This document shows, piece by piece, positions 6,441 through 6,471 of a DNA stretch of 6,471 nucleotides. Position numbers and translations under genes: made by a program. The notes beneath the pieces are model-generated. The model worked only from the letters and a program-made list of their open reading frames with translations. It was not told where the DNA came from and searched no databases. Positions within the stretch are counted from its first letter, which is position 1; the number at the start of each line of letters is the position of its first letter. Source of the stretch: Desulfatitalea sp. (GTDB lineage Bacteria > Desulfobacterota > Desulfobacteria > Desulfobacterales > Desulfosarcinaceae); contig JABDRH010000125.1 of NCBI GenBank assembly GCA_013041835.1, positions 1 through 6,471 of the forward strand, given 5' to 3'.

Positions 6441-6471
6441 GGTATTGGGGGTATAGCCTGAACCCTGAGAG

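Overview
The window looks like an ordinary chromosomal stretch from a Gram-negative, moderately GC-rich bacterium. The Gram-negative call rests on an OmpA-type outer-membrane lipoprotein, a DUF1178 protein and a YgiM-like SH3/anchor protein. The mix of genes and the long alanine-rich helical lipoprotein suggest a Desulfobacterota (former Deltaproteobacteria, Desulfosarcina-like) source, but this is inference from style, not a proven placement. I see no phage, transposase, CRISPR, tRNA or rRNA.

Layout. Positions 1-1515 (+) hold the C-terminal two thirds of a RecD2-type SF1B DNA helicase whose start lies off the left edge. It converges on a DUF1178 zinc-ribbon-like gene (1593-2042, -). A 240-bp divergent region (2043-2282) follows, with candidate promoters for both directions that overlap each other. 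Next, on the + strand, come a membrane-anchored SH3b/coiled-coil protein (2283-2945) and L-aspartate oxidase nadB (2979-4625). They are 33 bp apart, but a small terminator-like hairpin sits on the SH3 gene's stop codon, so co-transcription may be partial. After a 179-bp leader with several dyads comes an OmpA-family lipoprotein with a long helical periplasmic region that appears internally duplicated (4805-6283). The window closes with a long near-palindrome (6343-6440) flanked by an A-tract and a T-tract. It resembles a bidirectional terminator or a dispersed palindromic repeat.

How the genes fit together. There is no single pathway. NadB makes iminoaspartate for NAD synthesis, but its partners nadA and nadC are not in the window. 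The SH3 protein and the OmpA lipoprotein both look like cell-envelope or peptidoglycan-associated factors and flank nadB. RecD2 is a DNA maintenance enzyme. I did not find a convincing new multi-gene system. The items most worth a second look are the terminal palindrome, the internal duplication in the OmpA lipoprotein, the overlapping divergent promoters, and the hairpin between the SH3 gene and nadB.
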